The translations under genes and the position numbers were made by a program. A stretch of DNA of 64,000 nt, taken from positions 2,170,001-2,234,000 of the forward strand of contig ML133421.1 of assembly GCA_003864495.1 (NCBI GenBank), written 5' to 3'. The stretch is from Nemopilema nomurai (taxonomy: Eukaryota; Cnidaria; Scyphozoa; Rhizostomeae; Rhizostomatidae). This document shows, piece by piece, positions 48,701 to 59,892 of this stretch. Position 1 is the stretch's first letter. Each line of letters begins with the position of its first letter. The notes under the pieces are model-generated. The model saw only the letters and a list, made by a program, of their open reading frames with translations, was not told the DNA's origin and did not search any database.

Positions 48701-49889
48701 GAAGGCTTCCGTTCCAATTTGACAGCCTTGTCAGGTGAGCCGGCACTTGAAGTGGATCTCATCGAGGATTTTCTACTAAGAGCTGTTCAAAACAAGACAA
48801 TAAACATTTCAAGATATTGTTTAAAAACCGAAAAACACCAACAGAATGCTTGACTGACCCAGTTAGATTTCTCCAATTAAAGTCATTTTGTGTAAATAAG
48901 ATAGTATCATAAATATTTGGAGTCTATTCAAATGAAATTTATGAAGTGTCTTCTCACCTTAAAATAAGCATACTTACCAATTTCTGTACCAACTGCCTAA
49001 ATTTCTAATAAAGATGTCTAAATATACTTTTCCTTGCATAACCCTGAAATTTTTAGAAGCCTTTCTTGAAAAAGTAGGACATAATAAAAATTATGATAAA
49101 AGAGCTTCAAACAAATAGGTTCTACAAATCTGCAACAATTAGTCATATTGATTGAATTTGCATACCTTCTTCTAACAGGGTAGCATCAAACCCAATATCA
49201 TCAATTGCATCTCTGACCTCTTCACATTTAATCTTTAAAGGATAGTGCTTGACAACTGCCTTTTTGTCCCTCAAAGAAACTGTCACCTCTTCAATACCAC
49301 TTAGTTTACTTAATGCTGTTTTGATGGAATTGGTGCAAGAGCCACATGTCATGCCTTCAATATGTACCGTAATAGTTTCAATTGATTCTGCTGATTTTCC
49401 AGTGTCTTTGTTATCAAAGACAGTCCCTATTACTGCTTTTTCTCTGAGACGATTCTGAATTATACCTGGTTTTATCATAGAAGATTTATATGATATTGCA
49501 GCAAGGTTGTTATTTTCATAAATTTCACAACTGAGAATTCCCCTTTCTTTGACCAAATCCCTTGAGACTTCAGTGGCTATGACATCGCTGTCAATGCCTT
49601 TCAAGTTCAACAACAAGATTTTTACATCTCCAACAGCATCAGCAGCTTTGCCACCATGAAGTCCTGCTTCATAGCCCATATCATTAATCTGCTCAATAAT
49701 GCGATCCACTGATGTTTTAATTGAGTCATATGATACAACCGCAAGCTCATTTTCCAATGAAACCTTTATCTCTGCAATCCCCTCTTTGTCTTTCATGTTT
49801 GATGTGATGTTTTTGACACATGACTGGCAAGTCATGCCATGCACAGATATTTCCACAGTTTTGTATTCTTCAAAAACTGGGTTCTCCAT
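39739..49889 (-). CDS. ATP7: Copper-transporting P-type ATPase (ATP7A/ATP7B type)
   Basis: Seventeen coding exons, all in phase, give about 1,181 residues: 49166-49889, 48546-48782, 48091-48254, 47414-47655, 46892-47048, 46555-46665, 46040-46257, 45616-45664, 45289-45393, 44885-45013, 43940-44074, 43445-43633, 42821-43156, 41874-42137, 40816-41019, 40318-40538, 39739-39799. It uses ATP to pump Cu(I) into the secretory pathway or out of the cell. N-terminal HMA domains have CxxC at 21-24, 182-185, 305-308 and 381-384. A fifth HMA-like repeat at about 88-160 lacks CxxC. The core shows TGES (660-663), the metal-binding CPC (783-785), DKTGT with the phosphorylated Asp (827), SEHP (867-870), TGDN (1007-1010), GDGVND (1053-1058), and YN and MxxSS in the last helices. 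Vertebrate proteins are about 1,470-1,500 residues; this one has fewer HMA repeats and only a short tail ([12 protein letters not shown]...) without an obvious dileucine. The start is the ATG at 49889; the exon begins at 49911 with 5' UTR. The last exon is the least certain. Confidence 0.96.
41101..41217. mobile_element. Short TA-flanked MITE in an ATP7 intron
   Basis: A 117-bp element with inverted ends, CCGTATTCACTCTAATGTTC against the complement of GAACATAAGAGTAAATACGG (two mismatches). It is flanked by TA at 41099-41100 and 41218-41219, which fits a Tc1/mariner derivative. It is in the intron before the GDGVND exon. Confidence 0.72.
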
Positions 49890-49911
49890 TTTGTCTTCAC
49901 TGTATTTACTT

Positions 49912-51059
49912 CTAGAAGGATAAGTTTGAGAAAGGATGATAGGCATAAGAATGCACAACTAGGAAAAATCAGGTAACAGAAAAAGTAAAACGAGCTTATA
50001 TATAATATAATGATATACATTCAGTCTTGGTCGTTTGATGCTAAATCAAGGATATGATCTTTTGTACAATTTTTAAGAATGAATGAAAAAATTAAGATGG
50101 AACACTCTGGCATAGAATGTTGTCGCAACCGTATGTTTAGTCATGCCAAACAATAGAAAGCCCTCTGAAAAACATGATGATTATTACATTTTAGTCATGC
50201 GGTCGCTTTCAACGCCAGGCCCTCAATCTAACAGTGTGATTTGATTGGCTAAAATCCCTGCATTGCGAAACAAAAACAATCTTTGGTCATGCAAAAATTA
50301 CAGAGCATGACTTCTCAATCGCTGTTCTGCCTTGGTAAATTTCTATGTGACTTTGTGTGTTCATCAAGATACTAACCTTTAAAACCATGTTTATTTTTGT
50401 TATTAGTTGACCATGGCTCAGTTTTGTGCACAGGAATTTATTGCAGATAGTGACACGGTGTCTCAGTTGTTGATGAAATCATTTTCTGCAAGAAGTGTGG
50501 CTGAGCAGAGGTTTGTTTATTATTCAACAAATCGCCTGATACCGAAACTTGCCTTTTGGGTCTCCATGTTCAGGATTTTTTGGTTTGACACATTTGTTAT
50601 CGTCAAAAACTGTTATTTGGTTGCTTAGCCCCAGTTCCTATTATTACCAAGGAACTGGTGGGTTCCTTCTACCTGAAACAGAAACTCAAGCATAAGGCAA
50701 ACCCTTGATTTGGGGCTTGAGCTTAACTCAATATATGAAGTTTCAAAAAAGTGACAGTACAAATTTTGTTGAGCCATACTGGAGGCTAAATTTAGCAGAC
50801 TGTGACAAACTGTGGCTCTGTTTCTTCTGAAGAAATATCACACAGTTTGAGATTTGAGGAATATCCTCTAATATCAAAATTTCATGACTCTTCATGTAAA
50901 AATATGTTTTCATGTCTATCCTACTACTTCTGCAAAGTGCTATGTCTCTCTCAAAACAATCATTGTAAAGTTATCCTGCACATATTAAACTTATTACCAC
51001 AGTAGATGATTCTAATGGCAAATGGTTTGATATTTTTACAAAAAAACAGAAGACTTTGA
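49912..51059. other. ATP7 upstream region
   Basis: Presumed ATP7 promoter and perhaps an upstream non-coding exon, since the acceptor at 49911/49912 implies one. It also contains the candidate plus-strand exon at 50413. No promoter motif could be assigned. Confidence 0.35.
50413..50510 (+). CDS. Possible first exon of an unidentified gene
   Basis: ATG in a strong context (ACCATGG) opens MAQFCAQEFIADSDTVSQLL and runs 32 codons to a plausible donor (CAGAG|GTTTGT). Read through, it goes on to 73 aa. I recognise no family. It points away from ATP7, about 500 bp from that gene's first known exon, so the two could share a promoter. No convincing second exon was found; the LINE relic follows at 51.1 kb. 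It could be chance. Confidence 0.25.
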
Positions 51060-52195
51060 ATAGAAGATGAGGGTTTGAAAACAAGGAACTTTGCTGGTTT
51101 GAGAACTATCTGTTTGGTAGAAGGCAAATTGTATCATATGATGGAGCCTTGTCAGAAAGTCAAGCTATTTCCTGTGGAGTACTGCAGAGATCCATATTAG
51201 ATCCATTGCTTTTTACCTAACTAATGAAAGATATCAATGAAAATTTTAACCAATGTGAAAAGACCGTCAATGCTGATGATTCTGTTTTGTATGTTGCTGG
51301 TAAAAAATGTGATATTATCGAAGGAAAGTTAAACAGTGACCTAAAACAGATTACTAGCTGGTTTCAGCAAAATAATCTTGTTATTAATCTTAAAAAGACC
51401 AAGACCGAGTGCGTCCTTTATGGTACACACCAGAGAACGTCGAAATCCAAACCTATGGAGATCAAGATCAATCACACAAAGATAACAGAATCTAATGTAT
51501 ACGAGTATCTAGGAGTAAAGATGGACAAAAACCTGACGTTTTCTGATCATTTCTAAAAAGACAATAAAAAAAGCCACATCTAGAGTAAAGTTATTATCGC
51601 GTACAGGCCATAATATCAGTCCTTATACAGCAGAAACAATTTACAAGGTAACATTGTTACCAATTCTGCTTTATTGCAACAATGTTTTCCTTCCCATGGC
51701 ACCATAAACAAAGACGGTTTATGAGAACATTCAGAGACGGGCACTGAAAGTAATAAATGGCAACAGGGACAGTGTAAAGCTGGAGAAAGTCAGTAGTATA
51801 CGAAACAAGATGTGTGCTCTTGAAGTTTGAATAGCGTATCACCACACGCCTTTCGAAACTACTTCACTAGAGTAAAACACAGACAGTGTACTTGTGCCAA
51901 TGCAAACAATATTGTTTTGCCAAAAGTACAATCAGAAGCAGGCAAGAAGGCCTTTAACTTTAAAGGAGCAAAGATTTTTAATAAACTAACAGACGAAATG
52001 AAGAGTGAAACTTCAATTCTAGGATTTAAGACTTTTTGTAAAAAGTTTTACTTCGACTTTTAAGATTTCATTTTCATCATGTATATAATTTTTAGTTCGG
52101 TAATCCATGTGTATTTTAGACAGGTCCTTTATTGATAACAGCACGCTGTTGCTGAACAAAGTTAACCAGTATAAATATGATATTATTATTATTAT
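51060..52195 (+). mobile_element. LINE retrotransposon 3' fragment (decayed reverse transcriptase)
   Basis: Plus-strand reading shows broken pieces of a non-LTR reverse transcriptase. WFENYLFGRRQIVSYDG is followed by SCGVLQRSILDPLLF, a decayed form of the GVPQGSILGPLLF motif, then a stop. Next comes an ORF at 51224-51556 with NADDSVLY, the FxDD-type active-site motif with its first aromatic changed to Asn. After more stops there is a C-terminal piece at about 51827-52063 ending GFKTFCKKFYFDF. The 3' end runs into a TATTATTATT tail at about 52,180, as in CR1/jockey-like elements. The copy is 5'-truncated and inactive. Confidence 0.85.
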
Positions 52196-54004
52196 TTCTA
52201 CGTGCCATTGGGAACATAAATAGAATCTGTAGTAATCAAATCGCTTTTAAGTGCAAACCCAAATGAATAACGTTTGCACTAGATAAAACCAAGTCAAATT
52301 AAGTGCGATTAGATTCAACTTTCAACAATTCAAACTAATAACCAACTAGGAAGACTACTGCGCATGCAAATGTGAAGCAATTTTCTTGATTTAAAGTGCC
52401 ATATTCTATTCGTTCTAAACTCAGGTGAGGACTGTTTGTAGTATGGCATTCCAATTTGCAGGTTGGCTTAGGCCCAACAAAAACAAGTGGTACCGGTATG
52501 GTTATGGGTAGTTCTGCAAATATAGTGCGAGTAAACTAGCTCAATAATTGCAGTGTAGCAAGTAAAAACATCGAAAAACGACATATCATTCTGTTTCGCT
52601 TTAAATCCCCAGGAAGACACCAAAATCTGTGTCACGAGTGACCAATGAAAAGTGAACAAGACCAAGCAGATTAATCCGCGGATGGGCAAACCGTACCTTC
52701 GATATTTTCCAGGGTATCCTCGCCAATGATCTTTTACTTGATACGAAAATTTGCGATCGCCCAGCTGTTGTTCCAAGAAGTTAGCATTATTTATTTTACG
52801 AAGTTATAAAAAACTGGAAATCTAATAACAAAATTCAGGCCAAGATATTCCCCGAGCATCATCCATCCGTGAGATCATGAGAAGCCTGGAAACTACAGAC
52901 GCCCCATCAAAGACGCTATCATATTACTGACCTTCGAGCTCTGCTTTCTTCTTCCTTTCTCTTATCCATCGTAACAAGTCTTTGCTTTGTTTTCCTTGAA
53001 TTAATTTGTTATGCCATGACTTCCACATTCACGTGCTACTGACTGCAATCTCACGATTCGTCAGCAAAAACTTGATGATGTCCACACGACATTACCTGAC
53101 CAATAGAAACTTCATAACAAAGAGTAGGAAGCCGGCGACCGAGGATGGGTTTTATATTGGCACTTCAGAGCAATTTTAAGATAAGCTTTTCCATAAAGTA
53201 CTTATTCCTTTATTCCATATGAGAAGAGTATAAATGCTAGTTTATAAGCCATTTGCACAACCTAGAACCCGAAAAATGTTCGTGTAAGTATGGGTATAAC
53301 CTTTTGATGTGCATTATGCAATTATTTGCAGATGACTTCTTGGCTGTGAAATGAGGCAACATGGCTAGTTGTATCTCCATGCCAAAGTTGTATCACAAGG
53401 CAGAGACAGCACCATCCCTGTTACATTTCGCCAAGGAAGGGGGGCATATCAGCTTTGTGCCTACAGGTACAAAAAGGTGTTGAGCCTACTCTGCTAGGTG
53501 GCCCTATCGAAAATGCTCTCCAGAAGATAAAGAAATATCCTCAGGATATTGCATAGCATATGTTGCCATGTAGTACGGTGTGGGGGAATTTCTCATTCTA
53601 CTTTCAACAGGAAACAAATCGAGAAATGAAAACAGTAAGGTGCTTTAAATGAGTGCCTGTTTTTATATGTATCATATGCAACACATAAATTTGAAATTTT
53701 TTTTTCCATTGACCATAGAATGCTGCTTTTAAACTTCATACTCGCTCGCTCAAGTTCAAAAACAGTGCTGTTGGAGGGCTGCCCAATGCATGTCAAAACA
53801 TACTTCAATTCTACGATTATTTGAGGGATTGCAGCCCCCAGCCAACAACCCCTCCCCCAGCCGGTTCCGGCGGGGCTGAAGAAGCTTTGAGAGGGCAAAA
53901 AAGGTAACCCTCCAGCGCAGTTTCACGATATAGAGAATCTGCGCGGGAACGAGGCCCTTGTCAATATTGTTGTATCCCCGCAACCAATGATTCTGTAATG
54001 GCGG
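52196..54004. other. Intergenic, upstream of TTC29
   Basis: No gene is firmly recognised. Two adjacent segments look weakly coding: MASCISMPKLYHKAETAPSL from 53361, and, after a CAG at 53466, a 29-residue stretch ending KKYPQDIA. They cannot be joined in one frame and match nothing known to me. Confidence 0.35.
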
Positions 54005-57000
54005 ATGATCCGAAATCGTGCAAATCAAGTCTCAACTGATACAAGAATGTCGATAACTACCCTTCCAACGCTAAAGGTTGGTGGAAAAGTGACTCAAGAA
54101 GTTATCAAGCATATTCCTCAGCCTCCGTCGAAATCGACATTAAAGAAGCAAGCTAGAAGTTATCATTCAAGTCGGCTGCAAGACAGGCAAGGTCTTCATG
54201 GCCAAAGCAGGGATTTTTCGTCAACACCTGAGACAGCCAAGGAAAAATCAGAACCTTTTATTGACACAGCAAGGTAAATTTAATTGTGCTTGTCTGTTTG
54301 TTTGTTTGTTTGTTAGTTGTACTATATTTTCAAACTTTGGATGATACTGAATAATTAATGGAATATTTACTTTTTCAGGTACAGAAATTCCTATAAGCAC
54401 AACCTTTGTCTTGATATGCTCCAAGATGGTTTTCACAGGGCATTTTGTGAATTATTTGAGCTACTGCAAAGGCAAAAAGAGATTTTAAGTCAAGAGCAAT
54501 TTGATGCCAGTGAAGTTAGTATTGTGTTACTTGAGGATGAGCCCGAAAAACTAGATACTTTGAAGGAAAATCTCATCGCTGCTGAATCAGCAAGAAGGAG
54601 AGGTAAATATTATTAATAATTTTATTAACTCGTCATGTAATATTTAGTGAGTTCCTTTTATATGTATTTGCAGATCAATTTATTTAAATGTTTAATTTAT
54701 TTAACTAGATCAATTTTATCCTTTTTGATTAGCTCTGCTGATTTTGCAAATTTAGTTTGAACCTTATTAGAGACTCCTTATTGTGTGTCTTGCTATATAC
54801 ATCAAGAAACATATGATTGCAACATTCTTTTGGTTTGTTACCTGTAGAAGTGAATTGAAGAACCAAACTGCAATTGCAAAGGTTCTTGCCAACATCAAAT
54901 TTTATTGGTTGTTAATTTACTCACAATTTTTTCTTTTGGAAATTTTCTAACGCAATTAGATGGTATGGAAGGAAAAGTTGCTTGAATCTGGTTTAAGCCT
55001 TTTGATGTAAGAAACAATGTTTTTGATGGTTGGCTTTAAGTTTGAGCAGGCACAAAATGGATTCCTTTGAAGATTTAGATTTCCTGCTAGCACGTGTTCT
55101 TTATTTGCTTATTTTAGGGAGATCTGATCATGTGTATCAGTCACAATTGGCACTAGCAGAATATTTCAGTTCCAAAACGGATGCTTGGTTATCAGATTAC
55201 TTTTATTATCAATGTCTTGAGACCAGCCTGCAGATAAGAGGAGATGGCCGGCGAAAAGAAGCTGAAGCAAATTATAATTTGGGAATAACTGCTGAAAAGA
55301 GAGCAGATTTTGTGCAGGCAGTGCATTTTACTGAAACATCATATAACATCAGTAAAGGAAAAGAATGGGAAGATGAAAACAGTATGAAGCTTCACGAAAA
55401 GGGATGTGAAGCTCTTCAAAGGATGTACACTTCAATTGCAGAACAGGTATGGTCAAATTTCTTTTGTGCCAAAGTGCATATTCTAGGTAAATCTTCTACT
55501 TTTTTTTAAGTTTTATGTCAACACACCCTTAATGAAATATAAAATTCAAAAATTTTATCTTCCATCTTCCTAGGTAAATCTTCCATTAGAGGATATCACC
55601 TTGAAGTTGATGCTTTTTATTAAGATAAAGTATACGTAGATAAGTATACCAGGGATATAACTTTCCATTGTTTATATAGATTGAGGATGACGATGTTGAC
55701 CAGGCAATTGAGTATCTCCAAAAAGCTCTTGAAATGGCACAAGAAGGTATATCTTGAAGATTTTTTCAGGAATAAATGCTATTTTTGCCAAAATTTATGT
55801 CAATTTTATATCAGAGAGTCATGCACCTGAAAAATAAATTTGATATACATACTGAAATGAATATGTTTCCAGTAAGATGCAGAAGAAAAAGGCACAAGCT
55901 CAAGCTTAGCATATTCAAAAAACCTACAAAAACAAATGCATGAAATCCTGTTAGTATTGATCCTTTTAAAGTGTCTAAAGTTTAATTTGTCTCTCTTCTG
56001 CTCTTCATTCTTTGAGTTGTTATACTATAACAGTTGTGGGCAGCAAGCTCTCAAGGCTTCACTGGAGCTGTAGCTCCTGCATGAATTTCTCATTATCATT
56101 TTGTTGTTGTCTTTTCTCAGCTGGAAATCAAAAGAAGATTGGAGAAGCAGAGTTTCGTCTTGGCAGAGCTTGCGAGGACTATGGTGACTCAGAATCTGCC
56201 ATTCGGGTAATTGTCTACTTTTGTAGAGCAAAATATTTTCAAGGTCATGTGGAAAGTGCTAGACAAATCAGAGTGCTGTATATGTTCTAATTATGTTTCC
56301 TCGACTAACTATTATACTTGTTTTTTTGGACTAAAGCTTTTTTATACTGTTTTAACTCTTTTTTCAGTACTTTGCGGACTATTTAGAGATATGCAACGCT
56401 CTGCGTGACGACATTGGCAAAGCAAAGGCTTGCCAAGCCCTAGCAAACGCCCATCACTCGTGAGTTGTGATTCCTTGCTGTTGCAATTTGTCCCACCTCT
56501 AGAGATTGGGTTGGCCTTCCAAAATTTCAATTGCTCAAAAGGATGGAAATTTCATGAATTTGTTTTCAGATAGTCGTAATGGTAATGATGAGATCTATCA
56601 ATGATTTTGATGGTTCAACATTACTTTGTGATTAAAAGGCTTAATGCTTGGCTATTTTTTCACTGACGTATTTCAATTTCAAAATGCACTTGAGCAGCTC
56701 TAATGAAGCGGCTGAGCCCATTGGGCAACTTTAAAATTCTAAGTTATAGTTGTCTTGTTCTGTAGACCTAAGTGTGTGAGGGAAGTGGCGAGTACTTTGG
56801 TACATTTTCTTTCGTTGCTAGGCAGGGGGATGTAAACAATGCTATTGAATACCTGACTATGTACTTGGACATAGCCAAGCGATCCGGACAAAAGGAGGCG
56901 GAGAGCGCTGCCTGTAGCCGGCTTGCTACCCTTCACAACTCACTGGTAAGTGCACGCTTACTGATTTCACTAACAAATGGCGTGAAAGAACCATGTGCAT

Positions 57001-57993
57001 AATGTCTCGTGAAGGGTCTGGAGATTGACGGGATTTTAACAGACGGATTCTAGGTGATTCCATTATTCTATGTGATTCAGGTGATTCCATGATTCTAGAT
57101 GATTCAGGTGATTCCATGATTCTAGGCTCAGATGATCAGGCCAAATGGATACCTGTTGCTTATTATGCAGCAATATACCTTTTATTCTCTCATTTTTAAT
57201 TACCCCCCATTTTGCGGGGTAAATTCAAGAAGCTGCTTCTAATTGTGCACGTAAAAACAAGAAAACTGCTTATTTTGTACACGTGCAAAAAAGCTTTCCT
57301 TCTGACCTTGCCAATGTAGAGGGTATAAATTTTTTGGGCTTCGTTGTAAAGCAATCTGATAGTTTTTTTGCCAGCCTCACTCTCGTTCGGCGATTCAGCC
57401 ACCGCTGTCATTTCTCAGTTGTTTTCCTTTCGATCTTCTAACTCCACTTCAGAGTTGTTCTTACCCTGTTTTTAACAAGCCCTTCATCACGAAACTCCTC
57501 GAATGCTGATACAAAACAGAGACTTTCGAAGCCTGGCACCTTCCTGACATGATTGAAAGATCCGAGGTTACATTTACTCATTCAGTGCTCTTGCATACAT
57601 CTTTGAATTGCGAATTTTTCAACTAAGAATCTTGTAGCAAGGGGATCAACCAAGGGGATCTTGTAGCACCCAAACGAGGCCTCTGTAGGATGCCAACAAT
57701 GACGTACCCAACATGTTGCATTGCAGGGCCAGCATGGACCGGCTACGGATTATTGCAGCCAGGCGTTTAAAACCTCCAAGGAAGCAACCACAATCGAGGT
57801 CATCGAAGAATACCGGACGGAATGCGGGGTCGTTTCTGCAAATGCGGTTTTCGAAAATCTTGCTCGGTTTATCGTGTCAAATGAACGACCCGCAGTAAGA
57901 CAGATTATGTCTTGGAGAGACTCGAGGTCAGACATCAAGGTGAAAGGTCAAGATGAGTCGACCTCGCTTCAAGTAGAACAGGATGACGAGTAG
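54005..57993 (+). CDS. TTC29: Tetratricopeptide repeat protein 29
   Basis: Eight exons join in phase into about 500 residues: 54005-54273, 54379-54602, 55073-55446, 55680-55746, 56121-56206, 56368-56459, 56822-56945, 57727-57993. TTC29 is an axonemal protein; in mammals it is needed for sperm flagellar motility and is tied to intraflagellar transport. Diagnostic parts are YRNSYKHNLCLDMLQDGFH in exon 2, then TPR helices through AEANYNLGITAEKRADFVQA, QAIEYLQKALEMAQEAGNQK, EAEFRLGRACEDYGDSESAI, ALANAH and GDVNNAIEYLTMYLDIAKRS. Exon 8 ends LARFIVSNERPAVRQIMSWR with an acidic tail. The length fits the family (about 475). The N-terminal about 90 residues are basic and low in complexity; a later ATG at 54047 (MSITTLPTLK) is an alternative start. 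Exon 3 uses the acceptor at 55071-55072; the more obvious CAG at 55049 would shift the frame. Confidence 0.92.
57042..57128. repeat. Short tandem repeat in TTC29 intron 7
   Basis: Three to four diverged copies of a unit of about 27 bp resembling GTGATTCCATGATTCTAGAT followed by GATTCAG. It lies between exons 7 and 8. Confidence 0.7.
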
Positions 57994-58971
57994 TTTTGAC
58001 CTGTATATAGTTTATTTAATGTTTTGCTTGGGATTTCCAGTCTGGGATTATCATGGAAGGTTTCGGGCACCAATTAGCATCATATTGTAAATACTCGTAT
58101 TTCTTTGCAGAACGGCACCTTCTGAGCTCAAATTTGGAATTCGCTTATAGTTACCAAAACCCTAATAGTCACACCCGTAATAGTGACAGATATGAAACCT
58201 CTCCTTTCGCAAGAAAAGGTTTTCTATTACTATTAAGTACTATTTCGTGTTGTTTGGTTTTATTTTTATTTCATTCGTCTACTGTTGTTCAAATTTAACA
58301 TGTTCATCAATCGTATTAATACCAACCTAATTTCGCTACTTCCTGAACTCCCAAATCTAAGCTCCAGTGTTGATCAACTAGTGCTGAAACGTTCTAAGTT
58401 TCCCGGTTTCTGAATCGGGGGAGTCCCTGTATACTATTCACCTTGCGCATGCTCTTTGCCTCTCACAATGGGGATTCCTCGATGATTCGAGGACCAGATG
58501 TCGTTTGCTAAAATTCAGCACGCAAATGTAGTTCCAACCTAAAACAAATTTATTAAGCTCCTCTTGTTTTCAAGTCTTTTAGGTCCTTGTAAAAAGCCGT
58601 TTTTAATAATTCCTAATTTGTTGAAATTAGCTCAAATTGTTTACCCAGTAGCTCTTTCTTTGCTGTTTAACTGTACTGATGACTCAGAAGCGTTTTCTAT
58701 ATTTGTTTCCTTGAGAAGTGCAAATTTTACCTTTAGCCATTGTTTTGTTGATTATTCTGTGCTTGTGGCACGAAGCAGCACTTTTAAACAACGAGACGTA
58801 TTTGAATAGTAATCAAAATACTTAGCAATATGTTGCTTAAAAAGCCCTAATCGCCAAAGTCTTTGCAGTGCAACCGAAGCCGCTCGCATTGAGCTTAAAC
58901 CCTAGTAAAAACAGGCTGTTTATTGAAGCAAGAAGAGAAAGAGTAAAGGAGAACGCGAACTACGTCAAAAG
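57994..58971. other. TTC29 3' flank and GPCR upstream region
   Basis: No gene recognised. The 81-aa ORFs at 58053 and 58564 lack recognisable features. It probably includes the TTC29 3' UTR and the promoter of the downstream GPCR; the two genes are in the same orientation about 980 bp apart. Confidence 0.4.
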
Positions 58972-59892
58972 ATGCCTGGGCGATGCAGCGAAGTGAATTG
59001 GATCGCCGGCAACTCATCTTCACTCGCTGTCAGCAACCAAATCTGTGGCATTTGCAGTCTAGTCCTTGGGGCTCCAATATTTCTGCTCAACGTCTCTGTT
59101 GTTGTTGCTATTATCAGATCGCAGGAGAGGACGGAACCATGCCAAATGTTGATTGCAAACCTGGCATTGACTGACTTGTGCAAAGGCCTACTGTTCTTAC
59201 CAAATAGTTTCCTGGTATTCTTTTTGTCCTATTATCAAGAAGATGCCTGCAAGTTTGCCTTCAGCATCATAGCAACTTCTGTTGGGTGCGTCCTCGAGCT
59301 GGTATCTATCTTCTCTTTAACAGTGGTAACCGTTGAAAGGTACGTCTATGTTTTCAATCCGTTCTTCTACAATACAAGGCTCGCGATCAAGGCAATGACC
59401 ATGTGCATTCCTTGTCTATGGCTTTTGTCCTTTTCCTTGACTTTACTCCACTTGCTGATTGAAAGTTTTCCATTGGCCATGGTTTTCTTCACGTCTGGCC
59501 TTATTCTATCAACTTTCATTATGTTTTGCTATGCCAAAATTCTGGCGCATGCTTGGCACACCCGTCGCAGGATCGCTGCAGAAGCGAGACGGCTTGGACG
59601 GCAAGAAGTGGCTGATAATCAGAAGAACATTATCTTAATTGGCGGCCTGATAATTGCTTCTCACACCGTCTGCTTCTTTCCTTATTGCATGATTGGCTTC
59701 TTGGACCAGCTTGGAGTTGGGACCGGCTTTTCAGATTTCACGACCTGTTGGATAGCCCAATTTGCAATGGTGAAGTCCTTCATAAACCCGATTATTTCGT
59801 GCAAGTTCAATCCAATAATACGACGAAAGGTCGCCAAATATTGGTCTTGTGCTCGGAGATGCAGGCCCAGAGGAACTGATGCTACTCATTGA
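58972..59892 (+). CDS. Class A (rhodopsin-like) G-protein-coupled receptor, intronless
   Basis: A single-exon ORF of 306 residues. Seven hydrophobic helices fall at about 24-49, 58-82, 95-118, 140-162, 167-191, 219-245 and 258-280. Family marks: LALTD with the TM2 Asp (68), a Cys at the top of TM3 (93), ERY at the end of TM3 (122-124), a Pro in TM6 (FFPY, 237) and an NPIIS variant of NPxxY in TM7 (272-276). An N-glycosylation site (N14-S-S) lies in the short N terminus. The basic third loop (HTRRRIAAEARRLGRQ) and short tail with Cys pairs suit G-protein coupling and palmitoylation. The compact loops recall the adenosine/melanocortin-like receptors that are expanded as single-exon genes in cnidarians, but the ligand cannot be assigned. 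Changes: the CWxP Trp in TM6 is replaced (SHTVCFFP) and the last NPxxY Tyr is Ser. Confidence 0.93.
   Translation: MPGRCSEVNWIAGNSSSLAVSNQICGICSLVLGAPIFLLNVSVVVAIIRSQERTEPCQMLIANLALTDLCKGLLFLPNSFLVFFLSYYQEDACKFAFSIIATSVGCVLELVSIFSLTVVTVERYVYVFNPFFYNTRLAIKAMTMCIPCLWLLSFSLTLLHLLIESFPLAMVFFTSGLILSTFIMFCYAKILAHAWHTRRRIAAEARRLGRQEVADNQKNIILIGGLIIASHTVCFFPYCMIGFLDQLGVGTGFSDFTTCWIAQFAMVKSFINPIISCKFNPIIRRKVAKYWSCARRCRPRGTDATH

Noticed and set aside
53361..53570. Two coding-looking segments upstream of TTC29
   Set aside because: They cannot be joined in one frame with the sites seen and match no known family.
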